This document shows positions 51,053 through 60,599 of a DNA stretch of 64,000 bases, piece by piece (position 1 is the stretch's first letter; the number at the start of each line of letters is the position of its first letter). Source of the stretch: Tsuneonella suprasediminis. Lineage in GTDB: Bacteria; Pseudomonadota; Alphaproteobacteria; Sphingomonadales; Sphingomonadaceae. The position numbers and the translations under genes were made by a program. The notes under the pieces are model-generated. The model was not told where the DNA came from. It did not search any database and saw nothing but the letters and a program-made list of their open reading frames with translations. The stretch lies in NCBI RefSeq assembly GCF_003605755.1, contig NZ_RAHJ01000017.1:54112-118111 (forward strand). The letters are read 5' to 3'.

Positions 51053-51156
51053 GCATCGCGGCAATCATGGCCCGCGTATGGACCACCGCATCGCCTGTAG
51101 GAAACCGTTACCCGCCGGAGCGGGTACGCCGCCAGCCGCACAACAATACCCGCACG

Positions 51157-51187
51157 AAAAAAGGCGCCCGGTTTCCCGAACGCCTTT
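51157..51187 (-). terminator. Rho-independent terminator of glnA
   Basis: On the minus strand GGCGTTCGG, GAAA tetraloop, CCGGGCGCC pairs (with two G-U) and is followed by TTTTTT. It lies about 33 bases after the glnA stop. Confidence 0.9.
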
Positions 51188-51219
51188 CTTCTTCGGCAGC
51201 GATTGAGCCGTTAGCTGGC

Positions 51220-52629
51220 TCAGGCGCTGTAATACATATCGTATTCGACCGGGCTGGGGGTGGTTTCCCAGCGGCTGACTTCGTCCCACTTCAGTTCGAG
51301 GTAGGCGTCGATCTGATCCTTCGAGAACACGTCGCCTTTCAGCAGGAATTCGTGGTCGGCTTCGAGCGATTCGAGCGCTTCGCGGAGCGATCCGCAAACG
51401 GTGGGAACTTCTGCCAGTTCTGCCGGGGGCAGATCGTAGAGGTTCTTGTCCATCGCTTCGCCGGGGTGGATCTTGTTCTGGATCCCGTCGAGGCCCGCCA
51501 TCAGCAGCGCGGCGAACGCGAGGTACGGGTTGGCCAGCGGATCGGGGAAACGGAATTCCACGCGCTTCGCCTTCTCGCCCGCACCGTAAGGGATGCGGCA
51601 CGATGCCGAACGGTTACGCGCCGAATAGGCCAGCAGCACCGGTGCTTCGAAGCCCGGCACCAGTCGCTTGTAGCTGTTGGTGGTCGGGTTGGTGAAGGCA
51701 TTCAGCGCCTTGGCGTGTTTGATGACACCGCCGATGTAATAGAGGCAGGTGTCCGACAGACCGGCATAGCCATTGCCTGCGAACAGCGGCTTGCCACCAT
51801 CCCAGATCGACATGTGGGTGTGCATGCCCGAACCGTTGTCGGCCTTGATCGGTTTGGGCATGAACGTCGCCGTCTTGCCGTATGCCTGCGCGACCATCTG
51901 CACCACGTACTTGTAAATCTGCACGCGGTCGGCGGTCTGGGTCAGGGTGCCGAAGGTAATGCCCAGTTCGTGCTGCGCGGCGGCCACTTCGTGGTGATGC
52001 TTATCCATCGGCAGGCCCATTTCGACCATTGTCGAAACCATTTCGCCGCGGATATCCATGCTGCTGTCGACCGGCGGAACGGGGAAGTAACCGCCCTTGG
52101 CGCGCGGGCGGTGGCCCATGTTGCCGCCTTCGTAATCGCGGTTGGTGTTGCCGGGCAGTTCGATGTCGTCGATCTTGAAGCCCGAACCATCATATCCGTC
52201 GTAGAACTTCACGTCGTCGAACATGAAGAATTCGGGTTCCGGCCCGACATAGACCGTGTCGCCCACGCCGCTGGCCTTCACATAGGCTTCGGCGCGCTTC
52301 GCGGTCGAACGCGGGTCACGCGCGTAGAGATCGCCGGTAGACGGCTCGACAATATCGCAGAACAGAATCAGCATCGGCGTGGCTGAAAACGGTTCGACAT
52401 AACATGCGTCGAGGTCCGGCTTCAGGATCATGTCGGATTCGTTGATGACCTTCCAGCCTTCGATCGACGAACCGTCGAACATCAGGCCCTGTTCCAGCTC
52501 GTCTTCGCCCAGCGGGGCGGCCAGCATCTGGAGGTGCTGCCACTTACCCTTGGGGTCGGTGAAGCGAAGATCGACCCATTCGATCTCTTCATCCTTGATC
52601 TTCTTGAGGATGTCCTTCGCAGAAGCCAT
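51220..52629 (-). CDS. glnA: Type I glutamine synthetase
   Basis: The 469-residue enzyme has [48 protein letters not shown] with the Asp-50'-type loop, and NLYDLPP, the Tyr adenylylation site of GSI. It assimilates ammonium to glutamine. I chose the ATG at 52629 (MASAKDIL), preceded by AGGGA. It follows glnB, so the two are an operon, and it ends at a strong terminator. Confidence 0.97.
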   Translation of the reverse strand: MASAKDILKKIKDEEIEWVDLRFTDPKGKWQHLQMLAAPLGEDELEQGLMFDGSSIEGWKVINESDMILKPDLDACYVEPFSATPMLILFCDIVEPSTGDLYARDPRSTAKRAEAYVKASGVGDTVYVGPEPEFFMFDDVKFYDGYDGSGFKIDDIELPGNTNRDYEGGNMGHRPRAKGGYFPVPPVDSSMDIRGEMVSTMVEMGLPMDKHHHEVAAAQHELGITFGTLTQTADRVQIYKYVVQMVAQAYGKTATFMPKPIKADNGSGMHTHMSIWDGGKPLFAGNGYAGLSDTCLYYIGGVIKHAKALNAFTNPTTNSYKRLVPGFEAPVLLAYSARNRSASCRIPYGAGEKAKRVEFRFPDPLANPYLAFAALLMAGLDGIQNKIHPGEAMDKNLYDLPPAELAEVPTVCGSLREALESLEADHEFLLKGDVFSKDQIDAYLELKWDEVSRWETTPSPVEYDMYYSA

Positions 52630-52722
52630 TTTAATCATCCCTTTCAGTATATCCCGGCAAGTCTGCCGGGGGATTTTCGAAATTCGGTTGCGATCCGTCG
52701 AAGGACGGATGCGAACGGCGCG

Positions 52723-53178
<456 letters not shown>

Positions 53179-53286
53179 CTAGGGCAACGAAACGCGCGTT
53201 TAAAGGGCACTTTGGTATAGGATCGGGTGGGCGTGGTGTGGCTGCATATCGCCGTGCCGACGATATCTGCCGCCGGAACAGGCAGG

Positions 53287-53309
53287 CACTGCCTAATTTT
53301 CAGGCAGTG
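53287..53309 (-). terminator. Stem-loop after argC
   Basis: CACTGCCT, 7-base loop, AGGCAGTG is a perfect 8-bp stem three bases after the argC stop. No T run follows, so efficient intrinsic termination is doubtful. The remaining 53062-53286 has no gene. Confidence 0.45.
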
Positions 53310-53312
53310 AGC

Positions 53313-54248
53313 TCAGTCGTTGAGCGACAGCCCGGCGGTTTCGGGCAGTCCGGCCATCAGGTTCAGGCTCTGCACTGCGGCGCCGCTGGCTCCTTTGCCC
53401 AGATTGTCGAGCGCGGCGATCAGCCGTGCCTGCGACCCGTCTGCGCGGCTGAATACGAACAGTTCCAGCCTGTCGCCCGGCGCGCGCGATCCGCGCAGCA
53501 GAATTTCGCCATCTTCGGGGGGTGTTCCCATCCGCACGATCGCGCTGTCGCCGCAGAAATCCGCCAGCGCATCGCGCATCGCGTCCGCGCTGCCCGCACC
53601 CGGAATGGCCGCCAGCGGCAGGGGTACTTCCACCACCATCCCGCGATGGGCGGGCACTACGGCGGGCGCAAACACCGGTGCATAGGCCAGCCCCGCATGG
53701 CGCTGCATTTCGGGCAGATGCTTGTGCTCTAGCGTCAGGCCATAATCGCGGAACGCAATGTCCCGATCCGCTTCGAACCGGGCGATCAGCGCCTTGCCAC
53801 CGCCCGAATATCCCGAGACGGCATTGACGGTGTATGGCCAGTCGGCAGGCAGCAGCCCGGCACGCACCAGCGGCGCGACCAGCGCGAGGAATCCGGTGGG
53901 ATAACAGCCGGGATTGGACACTCGCATGGCCCCGGCCACAGCATCGCGCCCGATCAGTTCGGGAAAGCCATAAGTCCACCCGTCGGCCACGCGGTGCGCG
54001 CTCGATGCGTCGATCACCCGCACTTTGCTGGCCGGATCGATCAGCGCGACGGCTTCGCGGGCGGCATCGTCGGGCAGGCAGAGGATCGCGAAATCGGCTT
54101 CGTTCAGCGCTTCGCGGCGGGCGGCGGCATCCTTGCGCCGCGCTTCGTCGAGCGTGACAAGCGCAAATTCGCTGCGGCCAGCGAGCCGTTCAGCAATTTC
54201 CAGCCCGGTGGTGCCAACAGCTCCGTCGATAAATACACTGGCGGTCAT
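53313..54248 (-). CDS. argC: N-acetyl-gamma-glutamyl-phosphate reductase (type 2)
   Basis: The 311-residue enzyme has an N-terminal FIDGAVGTTGLEIAERLAG (NADP binding), catalytic Cys in VSNPGCYPTGFLALVAPL, VSGYSGGGKALI, and LEHKHLPEMQRHAGLA. The length of about 310 fits the type 2 subfamily. It makes N-acetylglutamate semialdehyde in arginine synthesis. The stretch starts six bases after the SH3-like gene, so the two are co-transcribed. Confidence 0.95.
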   Translation of the reverse strand: MTASVFIDGAVGTTGLEIAERLAGRSEFALVTLDEARRKDAAARREALNEADFAILCLPDDAAREAVALIDPASKVRVIDASSAHRVADGWTYGFPELIGRDAVAGAMRVSNPGCYPTGFLALVAPLVRAGLLPADWPYTVNAVSGYSGGGKALIARFEADRDIAFRDYGLTLEHKHLPEMQRHAGLAYAPVFAPAVVPAHRGMVVEVPLPLAAIPGAGSADAMRDALADFCGDSAIVRMGTPPEDGEILLRGSRAPGDRLELFVFSRADGSQARLIAALDNLGKGASGAAVQSLNLMAGLPETAGLSLND

Positions 54249-54254
54249 GGCGGA

Positions 54255-54593
54255 TCAGGCAAGCTGAGTGATATGCAGATAGCCGGTAGGACCATCCGGC
54301 CCGCAGCATCCCCAGCACCAGTCGCCCGCATAGTCGAGCGCTTCGAACCCGGCGCCCGGTTCGAGCGTCGCGACCACTTCGGCGGTGTCCGATGGAGTCA
54401 GCAGCAGTTGCGCCCCTGCTGCCCCGATTTCGCGAAGAATCGGAATGACATATGCCGCGACCAGATAGCGGTTGGCTAACGCGATATGGGCGATGTCACC
54501 ACGCAGCGGCAGCGTGCCGGGTTCAGGGCGCGCGACAGGCCCGGACAGCGAAAGCTGGCCGACGGGCAGAGTATATTCGCCAGTATTCGTCAC
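54255..54593 (-). CDS. Small SH3-like protein
   Basis: The 112-residue product starts at GTG (54593). The end (TLEPGAGFEALDYAGDWCWG, then GPTGYLHITQ) is a bacterial SH3 fold: strand, E.L, W.WG, GYV-like. There is no signal peptide, so it is cytoplasmic or exported by an unknown route. It sits between the M17 aminopeptidase and argC on the same strand. No function can be given. Confidence 0.75.
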   Translation of the reverse strand: MTNTGEYTLPVGQLSLSGPVARPEPGTLPLRGDIAHIALANRYLVAAYVIPILREIGAAGAQLLLTPSDTAEVVATLEPGAGFEALDYAGDWCWGCCGPDGPTGYLHITQLA

Positions 54594-54739
54594 GAAACTT
54601 CTATTCTTGCCCCCAAGGGTGAAAGATTTGCGCGCTTATACTGTGGCGGCGGTGCGGGCAAGCGCACCGCGCGAGTTGCCCCCTGATAGCTCCACAATGG
54701 TTCTTTTCAGCACACCCGATAACGCTGGTATGTCTGAGT

Positions 54740-56122
54740 CTAGCCATACCGTTCGCACAGCATGTGCCACGCCGCGCGCAGGCCCAGCGCCGCGCCGCCC
54801 TTGGGTCGCCCCGGCTTTGCCACCGGTCGCCAGGCGAATGTGTCGAAATGGGCCCAGTCGATGTTCTCGCCAACGAATTTGTCGAGGAACAGGCCCGCCA
54901 CGCTGGCCCCGGCGAAGCCATTGCTTGCCGCGTTGTTGGTGTCGGCAATATCGGATTTGAGATATTCGAGATAGGCGGCGGGCAGCGGCAGACGCCAGGT
55001 TTCGTCGTCATGCGCCTTGCCCGCCGCGATCAGCGCCTCTGCCGTCGCATCGCGCCGTGCCATCAGCGCAGGCAGATCGGGGCCGAGCGCGACACGGGCT
55101 GCGCCGGTCAGCGTAGCGAAATCGATAATCAGATCGGGCTTTTCCTCGCTCGCGCGGGTCAGGGCATCACCCAGGATCAGGCGACCTTCGGCATCGGTAT
55201 TGCCGATTTCCACTGTCAGCCCCTTGCGGCTTTGCAACACATCGCCGGGGCGGAAAGAATTGCCCGCGATAGCATTCTCCACCGCCGGTACGATCATATG
55301 CAGCCGCACTTTCAGCCCGGCTTCCATAATCAGCCCGGCCAGCGCGATCACGTGGGCTGCGCCGCCCATGTCTTTCTTCATCAGAGCCATGCCACTGGCC
55401 CCCTTGATATCCAGCCCGCCGGAATCGAAGCAGACGCCTTTGCCGACCAGCACCAGCACCGGGTGCTTTTCATCCCCCCATGTCAGGTGCAGCAGGCGCG
55501 GCGCATGCTCGCGCGATGCGGCACGGCCCACTGCGTACACCATCGGATATTCGCGTTCGAGCTGATCGCCCTTCACGACCGACAGTTTCGCCTTGTGCTT
55601 TTTGGCCAGCGCTTCGCATTCGGCCTCTATTGCGGCCGGCCCCATGTCTTCGGCCGGGGTGTTGACGAGATCGGCCACTTTCATCGTCGCCTGCGCCTCT
55701 GCCACAACGGCGTCGATCGCTTTCACGTCCCTGGTCAGCAATATGCGTGGGCCGGTGGAATCGGGATCGTCGTGATAGCGGGTGAAACGATACTGCGCGG
55801 TTTGCCAGCCGAACACCGCCGGGCCGGGGCTGCCGGTAGCGAGGCGATAAGTGCCTGCCGGCAGCGTTTCGGCCAGTTTGGCAAGGCACCAGCTCGACAG
55901 TTCATCCGGGTTGGCGACACCGCCTACAGCAAACCATTTGTCGCCATCGGGAACAATAGCGGTCTGATAACCATTTCCTTCGAACTTTTGTGCAGCGAGT
56001 GTGGCTTTCTGGCCAGCGGCAAGTGATTTCATCCAGTTACCGAAGCTGTCCTGGTTAACGATATGAATTGGGGTGGCGTCTTGTCCGCGATCAGGCTGGA
56101 CCAGTTGGTTCTTGCTGTTCAT
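54740..56122 (-). CDS. M17 leucyl aminopeptidase family protein
   Basis: The 460-residue enzyme has an N-terminal variable domain, then GKGVCFDSGGLDIKGASGMA with metal-binding Lys/Asp, and NTDAEGRLILGDALT with the second metal-binding set, plus ATLTGAARVALG. It removes N-terminal residues from peptides using two Zn2+/Mn2+. An additional role as a DNA-binding regulator (PepA) cannot be inferred. It is diverged from a lipoprotein gene with a 36-base gap. Confidence 0.93.
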   Translation of the reverse strand: MNSKNQLVQPDRGQDATPIHIVNQDSFGNWMKSLAAGQKATLAAQKFEGNGYQTAIVPDGDKWFAVGGVANPDELSSWCLAKLAETLPAGTYRLATGSPGPAVFGWQTAQYRFTRYHDDPDSTGPRILLTRDVKAIDAVVAEAQATMKVADLVNTPAEDMGPAAIEAECEALAKKHKAKLSVVKGDQLEREYPMVYAVGRAASREHAPRLLHLTWGDEKHPVLVLVGKGVCFDSGGLDIKGASGMALMKKDMGGAAHVIALAGLIMEAGLKVRLHMIVPAVENAIAGNSFRPGDVLQSRKGLTVEIGNTDAEGRLILGDALTRASEEKPDLIIDFATLTGAARVALGPDLPALMARRDATAEALIAAGKAHDDETWRLPLPAAYLEYLKSDIADTNNAASNGFAGASVAGLFLDKFVGENIDWAHFDTFAWRPVAKPGRPKGGAALGLRAAWHMLCERYG

Positions 56123-56158
56123 ATCTACGTTATATTGCCGTTTGACTGGAGAATTCCA

Positions 56159-57028
56159 ATGCCTGTTCGTTCCTTATTGTCGATTGCGGCGGTCCTCGCT
56201 GTCGCTGGCTGCTCGGTCAGCGAGGGTACGGCCGACGATACTGCGAGTGCGGGGCCCGATAACGTCGCTGCATCCAGCGCGGCAAGCAGTGCGACGGTAG
56301 TGGATGGCGCGAGCACCGCCGCCGCCAGCGCCACTGCTACCAGCAGTGCCAAGGGCGTGGCTATCGTTCAGAAAGAAAAGAAGGACGGCGGTGAATGGGA
56401 ATTCGCATATTCCTGGCCCGGTGCGGTGGTCGCACGCCCCGAACTCGCTGCGATTCTGAAGAAAGAAAGCGATGCCGCACTGAAGAGCGAACGGGCTGAG
56501 TATGCGGATGCTATCGCCAACTCTCCGCCTGATTGCACCTCCTGCCGCAGCCGCAGTTACGAAAAAGAATGGAAAGTCGTGGCCAGTGTACCCGGCTACC
56601 TGAGCCTGTCGGCCAACATTTCCACTTATACCGGCGGCGCACACGGTATGTATGGTCGCGAATCGAGCGTGTGGGTCGAAGGCGGCAAGAAACTGGTGAA
56701 GGGAGTGGATCTGTTCACGTCCGCCGCTGCTCTGGACAAGGCACTGCAGCCCGCACTGTGCAAGGCGCTGGATGTCGAACGCGCGAAACGGCGGGGCGAT
56801 TTCAAGCCCAATGCCGATTACGGGTTCGACGATTGCCAGCACGTGAAAGATGCGACGGTGTTCGTCGGTTCCAGCAATGGCAAGGCCTTCGATCGCGTCG
56901 GCATCTATTTCGGGCCATATGTCGCCGGCCCTTACGCCGAAGGCGATTATGAGCTGACTTTGCCGGTAACCAAGGCGGTGCTGGCAACGGTGAAGCCCGA
57001 ATACAAGGCGGCCTTCGCTGCGAAGTAG
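56159..57028 (+). CDS. DUF3298/DUF4163 lipoprotein
   Basis: The 289-residue protein has a lipoprotein signal (SLLSIAAVLAVAGC, lipobox VAGC), an Ala/Ser/Thr-rich linker, a DUF4163-like part (YLSLSANISTYTGGAHGMYG) and DUF3298 (KGVDLFTSAAALDKALQ, YFGPYVAGPYAEGDYELTLP). Related proteins include RsiV, an anti-sigma factor that binds lysozyme, but here no transmembrane anti-sigma part is present. The ATG at 56159 has GGAG nine bases upstream. Confidence 0.88.
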   Translation: MPVRSLLSIAAVLAVAGCSVSEGTADDTASAGPDNVAASSAASSATVVDGASTAAASATATSSAKGVAIVQKEKKDGGEWEFAYSWPGAVVARPELAAILKKESDAALKSERAEYADAIANSPPDCTSCRSRSYEKEWKVVASVPGYLSLSANISTYTGGAHGMYGRESSVWVEGGKKLVKGVDLFTSAAALDKALQPALCKALDVERAKRRGDFKPNADYGFDDCQHVKDATVFVGSSNGKAFDRVGIYFGPYVAGPYAEGDYELTLPVTKAVLATVKPEYKAAFAAK

Positions 57029-57061
57029 CAATTTGCGCGCACAGTCGCTAAATGGGCGGGC

Positions 57062-57889
57062 ATGACTGAATACCAGACCATTACCGGCGACGAAACCGTC
57101 ATCCGCGACGGAACCATCAAGCTCCACGGCCCGGAGGCATTCGAAGGGATGCGCCGGGCCGGGCGGCTGGCTGCGGAAATCCTCGACGCCCTGGCGCCGA
57201 TGGTGCAGCCGGGCGTGACCACGGCGGAACTGGACGATGTCGTGCGCCAGATGACTCTGGATGGCGGGGCGGTGCCTGCTACGCTCGGTTATCGCGGCTA
57301 TACCCATTCGTGCTGCATTTCGATCAACCACGTGGTGTGTCACGGTATCCCCAGTGACAAGCAGTTGAAGGACGGGGACATCGTCAACATCGACGTGACC
57401 CCGCTGCTCGATGGCTGGCATGGCGATACCAGCCGCATGTATCTGGTGGGCGATGTCTCGCTGAAGGCGCGCCGTCTGGTCGATGTGACCCACGAATGCC
57501 TGATGATCGGCATCGATCAGGTGAAGCCCGGCGCGCGGCTGGGCGATATCGGCGCGGCGATTCAGGCCCACGCCGAACAGTTCCGCTATGGCGTGGTCCG
57601 TGAATTCTGCGGCCACGGACTGGGCCGTCTGTTCCACGATGCCCCCGAAGTGGTCCACGCGGCCAAGGCAGGCACCGGACCCGAACTGCGCCCCGGTATG
57701 TTCATGACCATCGAACCGATGATCAACCTCGGCAAGCCGTGGGTCAAACTGCTCAGCGACGGATGGACGGCGGTGACGCGCGACAAGAGCCTGTCCGCGC
57801 AGTTCGAGCATTCGATCGGTATCACCGAAGACGGCTGCGAGATTTTCACGCTGAGCCCCAGGGGGCTGGACAAGCCGCCTTACGCATAA
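57062..57889 (+). CDS. map: Methionine aminopeptidase type I
   Basis: The 275-residue enzyme has the pita-bread motifs GIPSDKQLKDGDIVNIDVTP, WHGDTSRMYLVGD, EFCGHGLGRLFHDAPEVVH, MFMTIEPMINLG and QFEHSIGITEDG, with the two Asp, His and two Glu metal ligands. It removes the initiator Met. It follows the DUF3298 lipoprotein on the same strand after 33 bases. Confidence 0.96.
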   Translation: MTEYQTITGDETVIRDGTIKLHGPEAFEGMRRAGRLAAEILDALAPMVQPGVTTAELDDVVRQMTLDGGAVPATLGYRGYTHSCCISINHVVCHGIPSDKQLKDGDIVNIDVTPLLDGWHGDTSRMYLVGDVSLKARRLVDVTHECLMIGIDQVKPGARLGDIGAAIQAHAEQFRYGVVREFCGHGLGRLFHDAPEVVHAAKAGTGPELRPGMFMTIEPMINLGKPWVKLLSDGWTAVTRDKSLSAQFEHSIGITEDGCEIFTLSPRGLDKPPYA

Positions 57890-57944
57890 ATCGAGCGGTT
57901 GCGGGTGATGCTGCATTGCGCACGTGCCCGCAATTCGATCAACT

Positions 57945-57980
57945 CGTCATTACAGGGAGCCGTAGGCGACGCGGCAATCC
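57945..57980 (+). repeat. Diverged arm of the palindromic intergenic element
   Basis: CGTCATTACAGGGAGCCGTA and GGCGACGCGGCAATCC resemble the arm at 12227 and 35267 (CGTCATTGCGAGGAGCCGCA), with several changes. It lies in the 178-base gap between the convergent map and ccmB genes. Confidence 0.65.
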
Positions 57981-58067
57981 GCAGTCCCGCCTTCGGGGTA
58001 ATGGCCGGGTAATTGCGGGTTCACAGGACGTCGCCCAGCACCGCTTTCATCAACCAGACCGGGCGGC

Positions 58068-58724
58068 TTACCCCTCGCGCCCCGCGCGTATCGCGGCCCC
58101 GGCCGCGAACGGTGCCACCGCGCATAACGCCAGGCTGATCGCGGCACACAGGGCAATCCCTGTATCGTCAGGGCGGGCGAGGGCGCCTGCACCGAAGATC
58201 AGGATCGGCACGCCCAGCGGCACCAGCAGCAACCCGCCCAAGGCCGCTCCGCTCCGCAGCGCAGTGGTCAGGGCGGCGATCACCAGCCCGATGGCCGCCA
58301 GCCCCGGTGTGCCTGCCAGCAGGCCCAGCAGCAGGGTCTGCAATGTCCGCCCGTCCAGCCCGAGCAAAGCAGCGGCAGGCAAAGTGGCAAGCAACAGCAG
58401 CGGGCCGAAGCTGAGCCAATGGGCCAGCAATCGCGCGGCCATCGCCAGTTCTTCCGACAGACCGCGCAAGGCGAGCTGATCGAACACCCCGGCTTTGACA
58501 TCGGGGGTCACCAGCCGGTCTATCGGCAGGATGCTGGCCAGCAGCGCCGCGATCCACAACACGCCGCCGCCGGTGCGCGCCAGCAATGGCGCGTCCGGCC
58601 CCACGGCAAACGGGAACAGCACCGCCACCGCCACAAAGAAAAGCATCGGCAGCAAAGGCCCGCCGCGTCCGTTGCCGAGCAGCAGCGACAAATCGCGCCG
58701 CAACAGGCGTGCGAAACCGCTCAT
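58068..58724 (-). CDS. ccmB: Heme exporter protein CcmB
   Basis: The 218-residue membrane protein has six hydrophobic segments and the family N-terminus LLRRDLSLLLGNGRGGPLLP with LPIDRLVTPDVKAGVFDQLA. With CcmA it forms the ABC part of cytochrome c maturation system I. I chose the ATG at 58724, overlapping the ccmA stop by four bases. ccmC, often next, is not downstream; map and a repeat arm are. Confidence 0.93.
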   Translation of the reverse strand: MSGFARLLRRDLSLLLGNGRGGPLLPMLFFVAVAVLFPFAVGPDAPLLARTGGGVLWIAALLASILPIDRLVTPDVKAGVFDQLALRGLSEELAMAARLLAHWLSFGPLLLLATLPAAALLGLDGRTLQTLLLGLLAGTPGLAAIGLVIAALTTALRSGAALGGLLLVPLGVPILIFGAGALARPDDTGIALCAAISLALCAVAPFAAGAAIRAGREG

Positions 58725-59302
58725 ACCGCGAACTCCGCCAGATCGAGCGTCTGCAGATCGGGTACGGCGAACGGCTGGTGCGATGCAATCATCGCGATGC
58801 CGCCTTGCGCGCAATAATGAGCGACCGCAGACTGCAACCGCTCGCCTGCATGAATGTCCAGCCCGTTGAGCGGTTCATCAAGCAGCCAGATCGCCGCCTG
58901 TCGCGCGTTCGACTGCACAATCGCCGCGCGTTTGCGTTGCCCGGTGGAGAGATACCGTACCGGCACATCGAGCAAAGTGTCGAGCCCGTGCATCGCCAGC
59001 ACCTCGGGTGAAATGGCACCGCCATCGATGCGATTCCAGAATGCCAGCGCTTCGCCCAGCGGCAGATGTTCGTCCAGCGGCAGGCGGCCATCGAGCAGCG
59101 CAGGCAGTCCGCTGGCGCTGACCGATCCCGCATAAGGGGCAAGCAATCCGGCGAGAATTCGCAGCAGGCTGGTCTTGCCCGTGCCATTGGCACCCAGCAC
59201 CTGCATCGCTTCCCCCGCGCCGAGCGCAAAGCTCAGGCCGCGAAACAACAATCGGTCGCCGCGTCGGCAGGCAATATCCGTGGCGGCGAGGCTGGCTTGC
59301 AT
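58721..59302 (-). CDS. ccmA: Heme exporter ATPase CcmA
   Basis: The 193-residue ABC ATPase has Walker [16 protein letters not shown], signature [11 protein letters not shown], Walker [13 protein letters not shown] and the H-loop SHQP. It powers release of holo-CcmE during cytochrome c maturation. It starts opposite the pterin dehydratase gene (47-base gap). Confidence 0.95.
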   Translation of the reverse strand: MQASLAATDIACRRGDRLLFRGLSFALGAGEAMQVLGANGTGKTSLLRILAGLLAPYAGSVSASGLPALLDGRLPLDEHLPLGEALAFWNRIDGGAISPEVLAMHGLDTLLDVPVRYLSTGQRKRAAIVQSNARQAAIWLLDEPLNGLDIHAGERLQSAVAHYCAQGGIAMIASHQPFAVPDLQTLDLAEFAV

Positions 59303-59349
59303 GGGGCAGCGCGATAAGCGAAAGCCTGCCGGTGAACAAGGAGTCCCGT

Positions 59350-59640
59350 ATGCCGATTGCCGAACTGACCGCCGCCGAACGCACTGCGATGATGGCAGGG
59401 CTGCCCGAATGGCAGCTGGCGCGCGATGACAAGGCGATAGAACGGACGTTCGAATTTGCCGATTTCAGCGCGGCGTGGGGCTTCGTGGCGCGAATCGCGC
59501 TGCTGGCGGAAAAGGCCGATCACCATCCCGAATGGTTCAACGTTTACAACCGGGTGGAAATTACTCTGACCACGCACGACGCAGGCGGCCTGAGCCAGCG
59601 CGATGCAGACATGGCCACCGCTATAGATCGCTTGCTGTAA
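59350..59640 (+). CDS. phhB: 4a-hydroxytetrahydrobiopterin dehydratase
   Basis: The 96-residue product has the PCD core: [58 protein letters not shown] and [17 protein letters not shown] with the catalytic His pair. It regenerates the quinonoid pterin cofactor or serves molybdopterin metabolism. I chose the ATG at 59350, preceded by AAGGAG; an upstream GTG at 59332 would overlap that ribosome site. Confidence 0.94.
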   Translation: MPIAELTAAERTAMMAGLPEWQLARDDKAIERTFEFADFSAAWGFVARIALLAEKADHHPEWFNVYNRVEITLTTHDAGGLSQRDADMATAIDRLL

Positions 59641-59642
59641 TC

Positions 59643-59659
59643 CTCCCCGAAATGGGGAG
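59643..59659. terminator. Short stem-loop between convergent genes
   Basis: CTCCCC, loop GAAAT, GGGGAG is a 6-bp perfect stem just after the phhB stop, followed on the plus strand by AGTTGGGG rather than T residues. Confidence 0.35.
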
Positions 59660-59689
59660 AGTTGGGGAAGGGCGGCGGATCAGTCCGCC

Positions 59690-60496
59690 TTACTGCCCCA
59701 ACGGACGCGCATTATCGCGGGCCATTTTGCGGACCCGGCCCGGCATCCAGCGCGCACCGAAGGCAATGCGCTGCGCTGTCTTGCCGACCAGCGTGTGCAG
59801 TTTATCGCCATGCACGGCATCCCATGCCGCCTGCGCCACTGCCAGCGGCGGGGTGATTTCCAGCCCGGCGGCCATCACCCGTTCGCGGATCGATTCATTG
59901 CTCGACTGGTTGGGTGCCTTCTCGATCAGCGGGGTGTCGATGAAGCCAGGGCACAGGCTGCGTACATTGATGCCGAATTCGGCCCATTCCGCATCGAGCG
60001 CTTCGGTCACACCGCGCACCCCGAACTTGGTCGCTGAATAGACCGATGCGCCGCCGGTGCCATAAATCCCCGCCGCGCTGGCGGTGTTGAGCAGGCAGGA
60101 GCCGGGTGCAGTTTTCTTCAGGTGGGGCAGAGATGCCTGCGCGCCATAGAGCACGCCCTTCAGATTGATATCGATGCAGCGGTCGATTTCGTCGGTGGTG
60201 TTGTCCGACAGCGAACCGCCCAGCGGAATACCTGCATTGTTCGCCACCACATCGATCCGCCCGCCGGCGGCTTCGGAAAAGGCATCGAGGGCGATGTCCC
60301 AGGCAGGCCGGTCGCGCACGTCGAACTTGTGAGTGAAGCATCTATCCGCGCCGATTGCGTTGCACGTGGTCGTCATCGCATCGCCATCGATATCGCCCAG
60401 ACCGACATACCATCCGCGCCCGGCGAAATATTCCGCGATGGCCCGCCCGATACCGGAACCGCCACCCGTGACGAAGATCGCCTTGCGTTCGCTCAT
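59690..60496 (-). CDS. Short-chain dehydrogenase/reductase
   Basis: The 268-residue SDR has the TGGGSGIGRAIAEYFA cofactor loop, NNAGIP, LLNTASAAGIYGTGGAS with catalytic Ser and YSATKFG. An acidic residue after strand two (GLGDIDGD) fits NAD(H). The C-terminus is Arg-rich. Substrate unknown. Start is the ATG at 60496 (MSERKAIF). Confidence 0.9.
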   Translation of the reverse strand: MSERKAIFVTGGGSGIGRAIAEYFAGRGWYVGLGDIDGDAMTTTCNAIGADRCFTHKFDVRDRPAWDIALDAFSEAAGGRIDVVANNAGIPLGGSLSDNTTDEIDRCIDINLKGVLYGAQASLPHLKKTAPGSCLLNTASAAGIYGTGGASVYSATKFGVRGVTEALDAEWAEFGINVRSLCPGFIDTPLIEKAPNQSSNESIRERVMAAGLEITPPLAVAQAAWDAVHGDKLHTLVGKTAQRIAFGARWMPGRVRKMARDNARPLGQ

Positions 60497-60517
60497 CCTT
60501 GCACTCTCCCCGAAATA

Positions 60518-60589
60518 TATAACCGCGCGAAAGGGTGTTCCCATCGCGCGGTTATAGTGTGTGCAGCGATCCGTTGCGTAATGCAACGG
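60518..60589 (-). terminator. Two stem-loops between the S9 peptidase and the SDR
   Basis: TATAACCGCGCGA (60518-60530) and TCGCGCGGTTATA (60544-60556) form a perfect 13-bp stem with a 13-base loop, and CCGTTGC-GTAAT-GCAACGG (60571-60589) forms another. Read on the minus strand, the first is followed by TATATTTC. They lie 11-82 bases after the peptidase stop and before the SDR start, so they may end one transcript or attenuate the next. Confidence 0.6.
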
Positions 60590-60599
60590 GGGTTACGCG

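Noticed and set aside
54601..55011. 136-codon minus-strand frame at the M17 aminopeptidase end
   Set aside because: Out-of-frame shadow of the aminopeptidase C-terminus.
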